Below are positions 1 to 10,604 of a stretch of 40,529 nucleotides of DNA, in pieces. The translations under genes were made by a program, and so were the position numbers. Each line of letters begins with the position of its first letter. Within the stretch, counting starts at the first letter, position 1. Source of the DNA: Silvimonas sp. JCM 19000 (lineage in GTDB: Bacteria > Pseudomonadota > Gammaproteobacteria > Burkholderiales > Chitinibacteraceae); NCBI GenBank assembly GCA_001313065.1, contig BBFD01000004.1:1-40529 (forward strand). Reading direction: 5' to 3'. The notes beneath the pieces were generated by a model. That model did no database searches. It saw only the letters and a list, made by a program, of their open reading frames with translations, and was not told where the DNA came from.

Positions 1-28
1 CTGAAGCGGCGGCGCGTGGGCGCTGGGC

Positions 29-1055
29 TTACCTTAGCGTCATCTGGTAGGTGGTGGTCTGGCGATAGATTTTGCCCGGTCGCAGAATCACCCCCTCGGC
101 CTCTTCGCTATTGATCTGGTTGGGATAGCTTTCCGCCTCCAGACAAACGCCATCCTGGTTATGCCAGGTCCGACGGCCCACCACGCCTTCCAGATAATTG
201 CCGGTGTACAACTGCAGGCCGCGCTCGGTGGTCGCCACCTTGAGTTCACGTCCGCTCGCCGGGTCGTACACGCTGGCGGCTTCGCGCAGCAAACCGGGCT
301 GGCCTTGCACCACATAGCAATGGTCAAAACCTTTAGCTACCGCCAGTTGTTCTTCTGGCCACGCCAGCCGCGCGCCCAATGGCGCGGGTGTGCGGAAATC
401 AAAGGCACTGCCCGCCACCGGCAGATGCTTGATCGGGATCGATTGCTCATCAATCGCAAGGAACTCGTCCGCGTTTAAACGCAGGATATGGTCGCGGATA
501 TCCGCTTCGCCGCCGGACAGATTGAAATAGGCGTGGTTGGTCAGATTGATCGGCGTCGGCGCGTCGGTGGCGGCGGCATAGGCGATGGTCAGCACACCTT
601 CATCGTCGAGGCGGTAATCGACTTCTACCCGCAGATTGCCGGGAAAGCCGCCCGCACCATCCGGCGACATCAGGCTCAGGCGTAGCGAATCCGGCGAAAC
701 ATGTGCCGTCCACAGCTGATTGTGAAAACCGGCAAAGCCGCCATGCAGATGGTTGGTGCCTTCGTTGGCATCCAGTTCAAATTCCTGGCCATCGATATTG
801 CAGCGCGCGCCTTTGATGCGGTTGGCCCAGCGGCCGGCGATGCTGCCAAAAAAAACCGGTGCCTTTGATATAACCGGCGGCGTCGGGGTGACCCAGCAAT
901 ACGTCGGCCATGCGTCCGCTGCGGTCGGGCGCAAACCACGACACTAAGGAAGCGCCGATATCAGTAATAACAACCCGCATATCGTGCGAATTACGCAAGG
1001 TAAACAACGTGGCGCCGTTGTCCCAAGGGGTGGACTGGATAGGCAGCATGGGCAT
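29..1055 (-). CDS. galM: aldose 1-epimerase (mutarotase)
   Basis: Cytosolic enzyme that interconverts the alpha and beta anomers of aldoses, here probably supplying the right D-xylose anomer to XylA. After correcting one frameshift the product is about 341 residues, the usual family length. Catalytic and binding landmarks sit at the spacing known for the family: HLHGG near residue 100, NHAYFNLSG near 173 (the general acid His), DHCYVV near 244 and the Glu of LEAESYPN near 306 (general base). The frame breaks at an A8 run (848-855 on the plus strand), where seven bases would join GFF to GSIAGRW. The start at 1055 is chosen because it opens directly into the conserved N-terminal strand; an ATG six bases downstream is possible. 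It follows xylR on the same strand with 132 bp between, which fits co-regulation with xylose genes. Confidence 0.93.
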
Positions 1056-1187
1056 AGTAAAAGGGTGAACTCCGCAGACGTGACCCCCCGGGCAGGTGGC
1101 CAGACGCAAGCATTGCAGAACCGACGCAGCGCAGCAATTGCAGATTTGCGCGACGCGATTTGCGTTATTAGTCAGACGCCGTAGTTA

Positions 1188-2371
1188 TTACTGATTATTC
1201 GTGGTCGTTATGCCTTGTTCGCGCTCGGCATATTCGCGCGGCGTGCAGCCCAGTTCGCGTTTGAACACGGCATGCATGTATTGCAGCGAGGTAAATCCGC
1301 AGCGGATGGCGATGTCGCTAGTGGGGGTATCACCGGTCACCAGCATTTCGCGGGCTTTTTTCCAGTTTGAAGTTAAGAATTTCCTGGTGCACGGTGTAGC
1401 CCAGTTCGCGACGGAAATAGCTTTCCAGCGAAGAACGCGACACGCGACGTAATCGGCCACCTGTTCGGTCTTGATGCCCTGGCAGGCGTACTGGCGAATA
1501 TAGTGCCGCGCCCGCATCACATAAGGCTGGATAGCGGTTGGTGCTGGCTGGATGCCAGCACATTGATACCGACCGGTGGCACCAGAATCCGGGTAGCGCC
1601 CACGCGAGCGCCGTGCAGCATCTGGTGCAACAAGTGGGCGGCAGTGCGGCCCATTTCCTCGGTGCCCTGTATCACCGAGCTCAGTGGAATCCGGTTAAGC
1701 GTGCGGGTGAGCGGATCGTTATCGATGCCGATGATCGCCACTTCTTCGGGCACCGCAATGCCCGCGGCCAGGCAGGCCTGCAGAACGTGGCGCGCACGCG
1801 CGTCGGTGACCGCAATAATCCCGACCGGCTTGGGCAGGCTGCGCAACCACTGGCCCAGCTGTTCGCTGGCGCTGTTCCACGCTAACGGCGAGGTGGCCAG
1901 ACCACGATTGATCATGGCGTTGGGGCCAACCAGCTTCATAAAAGCCAGCTCGCGCTGCTGCGCCCAGCGGTTGGTGTCGGATACCGGCAGGCTGTACATG
2001 GCAAAGCGCGTGAGGCCGACATCGATCAGATGGTCGTAGGCGAGCTTTACCAGCTTCAGGTTATCGGTGGCGACATAAGGGATGCCGTCCGGATAGCCGT
2101 GTTCGTCCTGATACGAGCTGCCCACGGCCACGACCGGCAACGGGCTCCTGGCCAGGGTCTCGGCCACGGCCGGATCGTCGAAATCGGCAATGATGCCGTC
2201 GCCATCCCAATGTTCGATGCCATTGAGGCGAGCGCGGAAGTCTTCTTCCAGAAACAGATCCCACGCCACCCGCGTTGAGCCGAGGTAATCCCCGATGCCG
2301 GTGATCACCTCACGGTCGTAAATCTTGTTGGCATTGAACAACAAGGCAATGCGGTGCGGCGAGCGGGACAT
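1188..2371 (-). CDS. xylR: xylose operon regulator XylR, AraC family
   Basis: Xylose-responsive transcription activator. The N-terminal two thirds is a periplasmic-binding-protein-like sugar domain very similar in pattern to E. coli XylR (HRIALLFNANKIYDREV near the start, EEDFRARL, then DGIIADFDDP). The C-terminal third is an AraC DNA-binding domain with two helix-turn-helix units (SRSSLESYFRRELGY and SDIAIRCGFTSLQYMHAVFK). The reading frame changes near 1519, 1445 and 1355, all within the C-terminal part; the pieces join into one continuous XylR of about 394 residues. The start at 2371 is supported by AGGAAGG just upstream on the minus strand and by the match to the family N terminus; a longer frame to 2428 lacks family similarity. 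It is divergent from xylA, as expected for an activator of that operon. Confidence 0.92.
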
Positions 2372-2579
2372 GACAACCCTTCCTGAAGACAAGCGACGCA
2401 ATACGCGCGTTACAACAACGGCGCTCAAAAAATCTGAGGCTGATTCTAGGCCTGGCCCCGCCGCGAAGAAACCACGTTGCCAATAAACGCTAGCCAGGCT
2501 GGCTGAATTCGTAATTGTTTAGCGGCGACTACACCGCCTAGGATTCGGCCGTCAATGACCTGTTAAGTGGAGCCCGACC
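2372..2579. promoter_or_regulatory. xylR-xylA divergent control region
   Basis: Intergenic region between the divergently transcribed regulator and xylose operon. It contains a perfect palindrome AGCCAG-g-CTGGCT (2492-2504) next to an AT-rich patch (gaattcgtaattgttta, 2505-2521). By position it should hold both promoters and the XylR/CRP-type operators, but I see no convincing sigma-70 hexamer pair and do not assign exact sites. GGAG at about 2568-2571 is the probable xylA ribosome-binding site. Confidence 0.5.
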
Positions 2580-3900
2580 ATGGCCGACGTATTTGCCAAT
2601 ATCAGCAAGGTCCGTTTTGAAGGACCGGAAACCAATAACCTGTACGCGTTCCGCCATTACGATCCGCAAGCTGTGGTGCTGGGCAAGACCATGGCCGAGC
2701 ATTTGCGCATGGCCGCGTGCTACTGGCATACCTTTGTCTGGCCGGGTTCGGACGTGTTTGGTCCGGGCGTATTCCAGCGCCCGTGGTATCGCGATGGTGA
2801 TGCCATCAGCGTGGCACGCGGCAAGGCCGATGCGGCGTTCGAGTTTTTTTTCCAAATTGTCGATCCCGTTCTATACCTTCCACGACGCCGATGTAGTCAG
2901 CGAAGGCAATTCGATCCGCGATTACGTCGAAAACTTTGCGCACATGGTCGATTACCTCGAGCAAAAGCAAAGCGAAACCGGCGTCAAATTGCTGTGGGGC
3001 ACGGCCAACGCCTTCAGCCATCCGCGCTATGCGGCCGGTGCGTCCACCAATCCCAACCCCGAAGTGTTTGCCTGGGCCGCCACGCAAGTGGTCAACGCCA
3101 TGGGCGCTACGCATCGCCTGGGCGGCGCCAACTATGTGCTGTGGGGCGGCCGTGAAGGCTACGAAACATTGCTCAACACCGATATGAAGCGCGAGCGCGC
3201 CCAGATGGGCCGCTTTATGCAGATGGTGGTGGAGCACAAACACAAGATCGGCTTCAAGGGCACCATTCTGATCGAGCCCAAGCCGCAAGAACCGACCAAG
3301 CATCAATACGATTACGACACGGCCACCGTGCAAGGCTTCTTGCAGGCATTCGGGCTGGAGAACGAAATCAAGGTCAATATCGAAGCCAACCACGCCACGC
3401 TGGCGGGCCATTCCTTCCAGCATGAAATCGCCACCGCGTTTGCGCTGGGTGTGTTTGGTTCGATCGACGCCAACCGCGGCGATCCGCAAAACGGCTGGGA
3501 TACGGATCAGTTTCCCAATAGCGTCGAAGAAATGACGCTGGCCATGTATGAAATCCTCAAGGGTGGCGGCTTTACTACCGGCGGCTTCAACTTTGATTCC
3601 AAAGTGCGCCGCCAGAGCAGCGATCTTGAAGACTTGTTCCTGGGCCACATTGGCGCCATGGACGTGCTGGCGCTCAGCCTGAAGCGTGCGGCTGCCATGG
3701 TCGAAAACGACGTGTTGGGCCAGAACAAGGCGCAGCGTTACGCCGGTTGGGACGGCGAGTTTGGCCGCGCCGTGCTGGCGGGGCAGAAATCGCTGGACGA
3801 TGTGGCGCAATACGCTTTGCAACACAACCTGGCGCCGCAGCATGTGAGCGGCCGTCAGGAGCATCTGGAAAACGTGGTAAACCGCTTCGTTCACGGCTGA
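2580..3900 (+). CDS. xylA: xylose isomerase
   Basis: Converts D-xylose to D-xylulose, the first step of the isomerase pathway, in the cytosol with two divalent metals. Corrected length is 439 residues, matching the E. coli enzyme (440). Visible landmarks: catalytic His in [13 protein letters not shown] (about residue 101), [14 protein letters not shown], the metal-ligand segments [33 protein letters not shown] and [22 protein letters not shown]8 run at 2844-2851 breaks the frame; seven T bases restore [13 protein letters not shown]. The start ATG at 2580 is preceded by a GGAG box and gives the family N terminus ([15 protein letters not shown]). It is the first gene of xylABFGH. Confidence 0.96.
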
Positions 3901-3927
3901 TTACTGGTCTGAACGCTTGAACCTTAC

Positions 3928-3961
3928 GCCCGACCGGTGCGCTTGTGCGCGCCGCTCGGGC
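3928..3961 (+). terminator. strong hairpin after xylA (attenuator or partial terminator)
   Basis: Stem GCCCGA/TCGGGC plus inner CGGTGCGC/GCGCGCCG (one G-T pair) around a TTGT loop, with a single internal C-C mismatch. It is followed by an interrupted T-rich tail (tattggtttttcaggcttttttt). The 230-bp xylA-xylB gap and the imperfect U tract suggest partial termination or 3' end protection of the xylA message rather than a full stop. Confidence 0.6.
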
Positions 3962-4130
3962 TATTGGTTTTTCAGGCTTTTTTTCAGCATTTTTTTGCCT
4001 GATCGCACCGCTCATCGTTTCCGCCAAAAAAAACATAGCCGTAATCGGCAGATTTTGTAATTGCTGGACATTCACTACAAGCCCAACCTGTGCGGCATTC
4101 CATCGCGCCACCAGGCACAGGGCTATAGCA

Positions 4131-5623
4131 ATGTTTATCGGAATCGACCTCGGCACCTCCAGCGCCAAAGCCATTTTGCTGGATCGTCACGGACAGGTAC
4201 TGACCAGCGCCAGCGCGCCGCTACAGGTCAGCCGACCGCAACCGCTCTGGTCCGAACAATCGCCGACTGACTGGTGGTCTGCCTGCAGCGCCGCCATCAG
4301 CACACTGGTGCAACAGGCCGCCGCGCTGGGTGTACCCGCTTCGGATATCGAGGCCATCGGCCTGACTGGCCAGATGCATGGCGCGACCTTGCTGGATGCT
4401 CAGGCAATGTGTTGCGCCCGGCCATCCTGTGGAACGACGGCCGCGCTTTTGCCGAATGCGCCGAGCTGGAAGCGCTGGTGCCGCAATCCCGCCAGATTAC
4501 CGGCAACCTGATGATGCCCGGCTTTACCGCGCCCAAGCTCAAATGGGTGGCGCGGCATGAACCGGAGATTTTCGCGCGCGTTGCCACCGTGTTGCTGCCC
4601 AAAGATTATCTGCGCTACCAACTGACCGGTGATTTTGCAACCGACCTGTCCGATGCCGCCGGCACCTTGTGGCTGGATGTGGCGCGCCGGGACTGGAGCG
4701 ACGAAATCCTCGCCGCCACCGGCCTCAGCCGCGCCCATATGCCCAAGCTGTATGAAGGCAACCAGATTACCGGCCACCTCAAACCAGAACTGGCAGCGCA
4801 GTGGGGCTTGCGCAGTGTGCCGGTCATTGCCGGCGCCAGCGATAACGCAGCCGGTGCCATCGGCGTCGGCATCGTCACGCCGGGCCAGGCCATGTTGTCG
4901 CTGGGCACCTCGGGCGTGTATTTCGCCGCCAGCGACGGCTATCACGCCAATCCGGAAGGCGCGGTACATAGCTTTTGCCACGCTTTGCCGCATACCTGGC
5001 ATTTGATGTCGGTGATGTTGTCGGCCGCCGCCTGCCTGGATTTCACTGCGGGCCTGACCGGTTTTGCCGATGTCGCCGCCTTGCTGGAAGCCGCTGAACG
5101 CCGCGGCATCGACCCCCAGACGCCGCTGTTCCTGCCCTATCTGTCGGGCGAACGCACACCGCATAACAATCCGGAGGCCCAGGGCGTGTTCTTTGGCCTG
5201 ACCGGGTCCACCCGTGCCGGCGACCTCGCCAATGCCACGCTTGAAGGCGTCGGCCTTGGCCTGGCGGACGGTGTGGACGCGCTGGAAGCCAGCGGCGTGG
5301 TCCCCAGCGAAGTAACCGTCATTGGCGGCGGTTCACGCAGCGAATACTGGGTACAGATGCTGGCCGACATTCTTGATCGGCCGCTGGTGTGCCGCGAAGG
5401 CGGTGAGGTCGGCCCGGCATTGGGTGCCGCCCGATTGGCGCATCTGGCGCTCGATCCCACCGCCGCCATCGCCACGATCTGCCCGGTGCCGCCAGTCCGC
5501 GCGCGCTATGCCCCCAAGGCCGAACGCGCCGCCTGGTTTGCTGCACAGCGGCGACCGAAATTCCAGCAGTTGTATGCCCGTGTTGCATCCCTGTTTCACC
5601 AGAACGACCAGCAAGCGGCGTAG
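4131..5623 (+). CDS. xylB: xylulokinase
   Basis: Phosphorylates D-xylulose to D-xylulose 5-phosphate with ATP, feeding the pentose phosphate pathway. FGGY-family kinase of about 497 corrected residues. N-terminal phosphate-binding segment GIDLGTSSAKAILLD begins at residue 4; GLTGQMHGATLLD, ILWNDGRA, the second-domain SLGTSGVYF, PYLSGERTPHNNP and the C-terminal VIGGGSRSEYWVQM are all present. The frame changes at about 4405, where one G appears to be missing (DAQGNVLRPAILWNDG is restored by one base). The start at 4131 is the ATG that opens directly into the nucleotide-binding strand. It lies 230 bp after xylA, beyond a hairpin, and is followed by the transporter genes. Confidence 0.95.
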
Positions 5624-5708
5624 ACCGCACCCGCTACAGAGGAAGTCCCTGCGTTGTCCCGTGCCGACTGGCACATAAAACCAGATAAGTAGTTTGAGGA
5701 GCCATCCC

Positions 5709-6722
5709 ATGAAAACGACCCTGATCTCTGCCCTGCTTACCGGTGCTCTGCTGAGCTTTGCCGCCCCTGCCGCCATGGCCAGCAAAGACAAGCCCGTTAT
5801 CGGTTTCTGCATTGACGATTTGCGCCTGGAACGCTGGGCGCGCGATCGCGATTACTTTGTCGCTGCCGCCGACAAACTGGGCGCCAAGGTATTTGTGCAA
5901 TCGGCAGATGCCAACGAGCAACGCCAGATTTCGCAAATCGAAAACCTGATTTCGCGCAATGTCGACGCCATCGTCATCGTGCCGTTTAACGGCAATGTGC
6001 TGGCCAACGCCATCCGCGAAGCCAAAAAAAGCCGGCATCAAAGTGATCTCGTACGATCGGCTGATCGCCAATGCCGACGTCGATGCCTATATCACCTTCG
6101 ATAACACCAAGGTGGGCGAGATGCAGGCCGAGGGTGTGCTGAAGGCGCGCAACAAGGGCAATTTCTATTTGCTGGGCGGCTCACCGACGGATGGCAACGC
6201 CGCATGCTGCGCGATGGCCAGATGAAAGTGCTCAAGCCTTATATCGACAAGGGCGACATCAAGATTGTGGGCCAGCAATGGGTGGCGGAATGGAGCCCGG
6301 CTAAAGCGTTGTCGATCGTGGAAGACGCGCTGACCGCCAACCAGAACAAGATCGACGCGATTGTGGCTTCCAATGATGGTACGGCGGGCGGCGCCATCCA
6401 GGCGCTGGCGGCACAAAAGCTGGCGGGCAAGGTGCCGGTGTCGGGGCAGGATGCTGACCTGGCCGCGGTCAAGCGCGTGATTGCCGGCACGCAAACCATG
6501 ACCGTGTACAAGCCGCTCAAGCTGCTGGCTGGCGAAGCCGCGCAACTGACGGTGGATCTGGTCCAGGGCAAAAAAAAGGTCACGTATGACACCCAGTACG
6601 ACAATGGCCTGAAGAAGGTGGATGCCAAGCTGCTCAAGCCGACCATGCTGACCAAAGACAATGCGCAAGACGTATTGGTGAAGGACAACTTCTACACCGC
6701 GGCGCAACTGGCCGCGCAGTAA
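5709..6722 (+). CDS. xylF: D-xylose ABC transporter, periplasmic binding protein
   Basis: Exported sugar-binding protein that delivers D-xylose to the XylGH importer. The first 24 residues form a signal peptide (Lys at 2, hydrophobic stretch, cleavage probably after AAMA before SKDKP). The mature part is a type I periplasmic-binding fold: KPVIGFCIDDLRLERW, then NLISRNVDAIVIVPFNG, AGIKVISYDRLI, GNFYLLGGSPTD, DAIVASNDGTAGGAIQAL and VSGQDADLAAVKR, closely following E. coli XylF. Two compensating frameshifts occur: an A7 run near 6024-6030 (six expected before GIKVISYD) and a missing base near 6200. The length of about 337 residues is normal. TTGAGGAG upstream is a good ribosome-binding site. A small hairpin (GTGCC-gact-GGCAC, 5661-5674) lies in the gap after xylB. 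Confidence 0.94.
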
Positions 6723-6734
6723 TCACGCAGTCCG

Positions 6735-6769
6735 CCGGGCCGTGCTCCACGTGAAACATGGCCCGGTGA
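6735..6769 (+). other. intergenic hairpin between xylF and xylG
   Basis: Inverted repeat CCGGGCCGTG (6735-6744) and CATGGCCCGG (6757-6766), one G-T pair, in the 77-bp gap between xylF and xylG. Such structures often protect the abundant binding-protein message in ABC operons from 3' decay. The loop and inner stem coincide with a parS-like sequence, described separately. Confidence 0.55.
6743..6758. promoter_or_regulatory. parS-like ParB binding site
   Basis: TGCTCCACGTGAAACA matches the widely conserved bacterial parS consensus TGTTNCACGTGAAACA at every defined position except the third (C instead of T). It is the only near match I found in the window. It lies about 9 kb upstream of parA-parB, within the usual distance for chromosomal centromere sites. 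It is intergenic, so not constrained by coding. Confidence 0.6.
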
Positions 6770-6799
6770 TTTTCCTCTTCTGTACCGGGGACAAGACTG

Positions 6800-8354
6800 A
6801 TGTCTGATTTCCTGCTCGAAATGCGCAATATCCGTAAATCGTTCTCTGGCGTGAAGGCGCTGGATGGCATCGATTTGCACATCCGCGCTGGCGAATGCGT
6901 CGGCCTGTGCGGCGAAAATGGCGCGGGTAAATCCACGCTGATGAAGGTGCTGTCGGCGGTGTACCCGCACGGCACATGGGAAGGCGACATCCGCTGGCAA
7001 GGCCAGCCACTGCAAGCGCACTCCATCAAGGAAACCGAGACCGCCGGCATCGTCATCATCCATCAGGAGTTGATGCTGGTGCCTGAGTTGTCGGTCACCG
7101 AAAACATTTTTCTGGGCAACGAAATCACCTTGCCCGGCGGCCGCCTCAATTATTCGGCCATGCACCAGCAAGCGCAGAAAATGATGGCCGAGCTGAACAT
7201 GCCCGATATCAACGTCGCGCTGCCGGTGCACCACTACGGCGGTGGCCAGCAACAATTGGTCGAGATTGCCAAGCACTGAACAAGAACGCTAAATTGCTGA
7301 TTCTGGATGAGCCGTCCTCGTCGCTCACCACCTCAGAAATCCGCGTGCTGCTCAACATCATCAAAGCACTCAAGGCCAAGGGCGTGGCGTGTGTGTATAT
7401 CTCACACAAGCTGGATGAAGTGGCTGAAATCTGCGACACCATCAGCGTCATCCGCGATGGCGTGCATGTGGCGACGCAGCCGATGGGCTCGCTCAACGTT
7501 GAACGCATTATTGCGATGATGGTGGGGCGTGAAATCGGCGATCTGTACCCGCGCGAACCGCACGAGATTGGCGAGGTGGTGCTCGAAGCCAGCCATATCA
7601 CCTGCTTTGATCCAACCAACCCGTCACGCCGCAAGGTCAAGGATGTGTCATTCCATCTGCGCCGCGGCGAAATCCTGGGCATCGCCGGGCTGGTGGGTGC
7701 CGGCCGCACGGAACTGGTGTCGACCCTGTTTGGCGCTATCCCGGCAAATCCAGCGGCACGGTCAGATTGCATGGTAAAGCGATCGATGTTTCCAGCCCGA
7801 TCAAGGCGATCAAACACGGCATCTGCATGGTGCCGGAAGACCGCAAGCACCACGGCATCGTGCCGCAGTTTGGCGTGGGCTGGAATATGACGCTGCCTGT
7901 GCTGGACCGCTACAGCCACGCCGGTCGCATCGACAAGGGTGAGGAATTGCAGAGCGTGATGGCCGAAATTGCCCGGCTCAAGATCAAGACCTCCAGCCCG
8001 CATTTGCCGATTACGGGTTTGTCCGGTGGCAACCAGCAAAAAGTGGTGCTGGCCAAGATGCTGCAACCCCGGCCGGACATTCTCATCCTGGATGAACCCA
8101 CCCGCGGCGTTGACGTCGGCGCCAAGTTTGAAATCTACAAACTGATGCTGGAGCTGGCCAAAGCCGGCATCTCGATCATTATGGTTTCGAGCGAATTGCC
8201 CGAAGTGCTGGGCGTGAGCGATCGCGTGCTGGTGATGGGCGAAGGTGAGTTGCGCGGTGAATTCATCAATAAAGGCCTGACCCAGGAACAGGTGCTGGCT
8301 GCAGCCCTGACCCCATTGGCCAGTGTGGCCGCAGAACATGGAGTGACTGTATGA
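6800..8354 (+). CDS. xylG: D-xylose ABC transporter, ATP-binding protein
   Basis: Cytoplasmic ATPase energising xylose import; two ABC domains in one chain, typical of sugar importers of this class. Domain 1 has Walker [10 protein letters not shown] (about 38-46), signature [13 protein letters not shown] and Walker [10 protein letters not shown]. Domain 2 has the usual degenerate Walker [11 protein letters not shown], signature [14 protein letters not shown] and Walker [15 protein letters not shown]. The non-canonical first signature (YGGG in place of LSGG) is also non-canonical in E. coli XylG, so not a defect. Frameshifts near 7275 (one G missing in AKALNK) and 7745 (one G missing in IPGKSSGTV) split the frame; joined, the protein is about 518 residues. 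It overlaps xylH by four bases (ATGA), indicating translational coupling. Confidence 0.95.
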
Positions 8355-9552
8355 CTATCGCTGTCGAAACGCCCGTCGCGGGTTCCAGCTCGGGCCAGCC
8401 GCGTGGTGGCGGCTGGCCGGGCATCAAACAATTGTTCAGCCAGTACAAAGTGCTGGCGCTGGTGATTGCCATCGCGGTGATCTGGCCTTTTTTTTGCCTG
8501 GAAGACCGAGGGCGGTTACCTGACCCCGCGCAACCTCTCCAATCTGCTGCGACAAATGTCGGTTACCGGCATGCTGCCTGCGGCATGGTGTTTGTCATTA
8601 TCGCGGGTGAGATCGATCTGTCGGTGGGCTCTTTGCTGGGCTTGCTCGGGGGCGTGGCGGCAGTGCTGGATGTCAATTACCACATGCCGCTGGCCTCAAT
8701 CTGGCCATCGTGGCTGGCCTGGGTCTGCTGATTGGTTTGTTTAACGGTTACTGGGCGGCGTGGTTGCGCGTGCCGTCGTTTATCGTCGGTCTGGCTGGCA
8801 TGCTGGCGTTTCGCGGGGTGCTGCTGGGTGTCACGGGCGGGATGACCATCGCGCCGGTGTCGGATCAACTGGTCTATCTGGGCCAGGGTTATCTGCCAAC
8901 GCTGTGGGGCGATTTGCTGGGCGTGGTGTTGTTGATAATTGCCGGTGTGCTGGCGTGGCGTACGCGGATTGCCAACACGCGCTACGGTTTACCGGTGGTG
9001 CCGCTGTGGCGCGATGTGGCCCGCGTGGTGCTGGCGGGCGCGGTCATCTTTGGCTTTGTGCGCACGCTGAATGCCTATGACGGCATTCCGATTCCGGTGC
9101 TGTTGTTGATGGTGTTGCTGGGCGTGTTTACCTATATCGCCACCCAGACCGTATTCGGCCGTCGTATCTACGCGGTGGGCAGCAATATGGAGGCGACGCG
9201 TTTGTCCGGTGTGAATGTGCGCGGCGTCAAACTGGCCATCTTCGGCATCATGGGTTTGATGTGCGCGCTGGCTGGCGTGGTCAATACGGCGCGCCTGGCG
9301 GCGGGTTCACCGTCGGCCGGTTCCATGGGTGAGCTCGACGCGATTGCTGCGTGCTTTATAGGCGGCACATCCATGCGCGGTGGCGTCGGCACGGTGCATG
9401 GCGCCTTGATCGGCGCGCTGGTGATGGCCAGCCTGGATAACGGCATGTCGATGCTGGATGTGGATTCGTTCTGGCAGATGATCGTCAAAGGCTCGATTCT
9501 GCTGCTGGCGGTGTGGATCGATGTGATGTCACGCGGCAGTTCGCGCGCTTGA
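8351..9552 (+). CDS. xylH: D-xylose ABC transporter, permease
   Basis: Inner-membrane channel of the xylose importer, BPD_transp_2 family, roughly 400 residues with many hydrophobic helices. Family landmarks visible: [57 protein letters not shown] and [19 protein letters not shown]. The frame shifts at a T8 run (8488-8495), near 8580 and near 8695; joined, the sequence is continuous and ends at 9552. Its ATG at 8351 overlaps the xylG stop. It is the last gene of the operon and is followed directly by a strong terminator. Confidence 0.94.
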
Positions 9553-9562
9553 GGCAGGATTA

Positions 9563-9595
9563 GCAAAAGGGCGGGTCTGCGACCCGCCCTTTTGC
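9563..9595. terminator. bidirectional rho-independent terminator, xylH / xthA
   Basis: Perfect 15-bp inverted repeat, GCAAAAGGGCGGGTC (9563-9577) and its complement (9581-9595), around a TGC loop. The A4 and T4 tracts on either side let it act in both directions, fitting the convergent ends of xylH (plus) and xthA (minus). Confidence 0.9.
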
Positions 9596-9612
9596 TGTGC
9601 TGCATCCGTTGC

Positions 9613-10391
9613 CTAGAATGCGTAGTCGTAATCGACCGTCAGCGGTGCGTGGTCTGAGAACTTCACGTCTTTATAGATATGCGCGCTTTGCAGCTTGTCG
9701 CCCAGGCTGGGCGTAACGATGTGATAGTCGATGCGCCAACCCACATCCTTGGCATAGGCCTGACCCCGATTGGACCACCAGGTATAACCGGGTGCATCCG
9801 GATATAGACGGCGCCACGCATCCACCCAACCCAGCTCATCAAACACCCGGCCTATCCACTCGCGCTCTTCTGGCAAAAAAAAGCCGGAGTTCTTCAGATT
9901 GCCTTTCCAGTTTTTTGAGATCGAGTTCGCGGTGCGCGATATTCCAGTCGCCCAGCAGCACGATATCGCGACCGCATTGCGCCAGATGTGCCAGGTGGGT
10001 CCAGAAGCGTTCCATAAAGGCAAACTTGACCTGCTGGCGCTCTTCGCCGCTGGAACCCGACGGCAGATAGATCGACACCACCGACAGATTGCCAAAGTCC
10101 GCCTGAATGTAGCGGCCTTCGGCGTCGATATCCGGAATGCCAAGCCGATTACCACGTTGTCGGGCTGCTTGCGGCAATACAAACCCACACCGCTGTAACC
10201 TTTCTTTTCCGCAAAGTGAAAATAGCCGTGCATGCCATGCGGGTTACGCATCAGCTCGCTCAGGTCGGCGTCTTGCGCCTTTAATTCCTGCAGGCCGATG
10301 ACGTCGGCTTGATGCTGGGCCAGCCAGTCAAAAAAAAGCCTTTGTTGGCGGCGGAACGGATGCCATTGAGGTTGGCAGAAACGATGCGCAA
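9613..10391 (-). CDS. xthA: exodeoxyribonuclease III
   Basis: Base-excision-repair AP endonuclease and 3'-5' exonuclease of the EEP superfamily, about 258 residues after correction. Catalytic landmarks: metal-binding Glu in LQELKAQDADL, GDWNIAHRELDLKNW (Asp/Asn pair), WWSNRGQAYAKDVGWRIDYH and the terminal SDHAPLTVDY with the catalytic Asp-His. Frame changes near 10330 (A run), 10145, 9915 (A6, five expected) and 9880 (A7). The start is a TTG at 10391-10389 giving LRIVSANLNGIR, the family N terminus; AAGGG lies just upstream and an in-frame TAG closes the frame 21 bases before, so no ATG start is available. It is divergent from pyrE, a pairing frequent in betaproteobacteria. Confidence 0.93.
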
Positions 10392-10476
10392 GGCCGTACC
10401 CTTTTTGATCTATTCAAGAAGTTGAACATGCCGCGTCAGAAGCGGCGCGGCATAATATGCTGTTTTTTTGTCACCG

Positions 10477-10528
10477 GGGTTACCGAAAATCGGCAGTCCG
10501 ACGTCTGAATGTGTCTGGCCGGTAACCC
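10477..10528. promoter_or_regulatory. inverted repeat in the xthA-pyrE divergent region
   Basis: Perfect 9-bp inverted repeat GGGTTACCG (10477-10485) and CGGTAACCC (10520-10528). Equivalent bases of the two arms are about 42 bp apart, close to four helical turns, so two dimers could bind on the same DNA face. It lies in the 213-bp divergent region, which must contain the xthA and pyrE promoters. No known operator is recognised. Confidence 0.45.
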
Positions 10529-10604
10529 TCGATTACAGTGCGGCGGAGTGCAGTGACTGGCCTGCATGACCGCGCATTCAGCAGCTTTCAAGGAGTATTG
10601 ACCC

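Noticed and set aside
2806..3894. Long open frame antisense to xylA
   Set aside because: Shadow of codon bias; no family resemblance, while xylA has full-length catalytic motifs.
6024..6030. Programmed ribosomal frameshifting at A7 and similar slippery runs
   Set aside because: The events are too numerous, occur in unrelated genes and at non-slippery G/C sites as well, and no stimulatory structures are consistently present.
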